Shown: positions 6,302 to 6,935 of the stretch, piece by piece
Layout: every line of letters starts with the position of its first letter
How positions within the stretch are numbered: position 1 is the stretch's first letter
The notes under the pieces: generated by a model
What the model was told of the DNA's origin: nothing
The model's database searches: none
Seen by the model: the letters and a program-made list of their open reading frames with translations, nothing else
Source: Pseudomonadota bacterium
Lineage (GTDB): Bacteria > Pseudomonadota > Alphaproteobacteria > Rhizobiales > Hyphomicrobiaceae
Assembly: GCA_023426855.1 (NCBI GenBank)
Contig: JAEZBU010000039.1
Span: 1 to 6,935, forward strand
Length of the DNA stretch: 6,935 nucleotides
Reading direction: 5' to 3'
Made by a program: the position numbers and the translations under genes

Positions 6302-6445
6302 TCGGTTTGCCTGCGCGTGGCGCTACTCAGCCGCGCTCGCGTTTTCCTGAACAAAAGCACTGCCAGTTGGATTTTGCTCCCGCTGCCCGGCTCACAGCCG
6401 CCGCGGGCGTCCAGCTTATCGGCACAGCAGAATTTGGAGAAATCC
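6302..6445. other. Intergenic spacer between DUF2946-like and YcnI genes
   Basis: These 144 bases have no convincing gene, promoter or terminator. Short complementary elements around 6385-6408 (GCCCG / CGGGC, and GGCT / AGCC inside) could form only an imperfect hairpin with no T run. The ribosome site of the next gene, GGAGA at 6436-6440, lies at the end. Confidence 0.5.
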
Positions 6446-6935
6446 ATGACGTCAAACATGTATGTCGGTATCGCCGCAACGGTTGCCGCGCTTGCACTGG
6501 GAGCGCCGGTCGCTTCAGCCCATCCGGGCCTTGAAAGAAACGAGGCTTCCGTTGGCTCATCCTACAAGGCGGTGATGAAGATCACGCACGGCTGCGGTCG
6601 TTCGCCGACAACCAAGGTCCAGATCTCAATCCCGGAAGGTTACATCGGGGTCAAGCCGATGCCGAAGGCGGGCTGGACTTTGGAAACGCAAACCGGCGCT
6701 TACGGAAAAACCTACACCTTGCACGGTCGGAAGATGACCGAGGGCGTGACACAGGTGATCTGGAGCGGTGGCAATCTGGCCGACGATCACTACGACGAGT
6801 TTGTCGTCACAGGATTTCTGGACAACAGCCTGGCGTCGGAAACACATGCCTACTTCCCGACTGTCCAGGAGTGCGCGCAGGGGCAGCACAACTGGGTCGA
6901 TATTCCCGCCCAGGGGCAAGATCCGCATGATCTGA
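6446..6935 (+). CDS. YcnI (DUF1775) domain copper-binding-type protein, 3' end outside window
   Basis: The reading frame runs from the ATG at 6446 to the window end without a stop, giving 163 residues. A Sec signal peptide is visible (hydrophobic 6-20, cleavage after PVASA), leaving His26 as the first residue of the mature protein (HPGLE). The rest matches the YcnI/DUF1775 pattern: HGCGRSPTTKVQISIPEGY (48-66), VKPMPKAGW (69-77), a YDEFVVTGFL strand (116-125), FPTVQEC (137-143) and NWVDIP (149-154). In Bacillus subtilis YcnI the mature N-terminal His and a Trp contribute to Cu(II) binding; His26 and a Trp such as Trp150 may correspond. Cys50 and Cys143 could form a disulfide. GGAGA (6436-6440) lies 5 bases before the start. 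It is probably periplasmic; only a short C-terminal part seems missing. Confidence 0.88.
   Translation, partial: MTSNMYVGIAATVAALALGAPVASAHPGLERNEASVGSSYKAVMKITHGCGRSPTTKVQISIPEGYIGVKPMPKAGWTLETQTGAYGKTYTLHGRKMTEGVTQVIWSGGNLADDHYDEFVVTGFLDNSLASETHAYFPTVQECAQGQHNWVDIPAQGQDPHDL

Noticed and set aside
6385..6408. Possible terminator or riboswitch-like hairpin before the YcnI gene
   Set aside because: The stem is short and interrupted, no T run follows, and no known riboswitch pattern is visible.

Overview
The window looks like chromosomal DNA from a high-GC Gram-negative bacterium. It most resembles an alphaproteobacterium of the Bradyrhizobium/Rhodopseudomonas/Hyphomicrobiales kind. That placement is an inference from gene types, G/C-rich third positions, twin-arginine secretion and the style of the Liv, DUF2946 and YcnI proteins; no search was run. 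There are no tRNA or rRNA genes, insertion sequences, CRISPR arrays or phage genes.

Left part (1-2997, + strand): the 3' part of a branched-chain amino acid type (HAAT/Liv) ABC transporter operon. The order is livH (5' end outside the window), livM, livG, livF. All junctions overlap (GTGA, ATGA, then 14 bp), so the operon is tightly coupled in translation. The periplasmic binding protein is not in the window.

Middle (3021-5757): an NAD(P)-type aldehyde dehydrogenase on the minus strand meets livF tail to tail, with only 23 bp between them. It is transcribed divergently from a gene for a Tat-exported metallo-beta-lactamase-fold hydrolase. The 256-bp region between the two starts (4524-4779) holds a palindrome, a G/C hairpin, a perfect 11-bp tandem repeat and a plausible sigma70 promoter, so it is the best candidate regulatory region here. 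A clear rho-independent terminator follows the hydrolase gene.

Right part (5909-6935, + strand): a small secreted or membrane-anchored DUF2946-type protein rich in Cys and His, then a YcnI (DUF1775) domain protein cut by the window end. This pair looks like the beginning of a periplasmic copper-handling cluster, functionally separate from the catabolic genes on the left.

A speculative reading of the left and middle parts is a small catabolic module: a periplasmic hydrolase releases a product, a Liv-type ABC transporter imports it, and a cytosolic aldehyde dehydrogenase oxidises it. I found no clear sign of a wholly new system. The most worthwhile leads are this possible module, the divergent control region and the copper pair.
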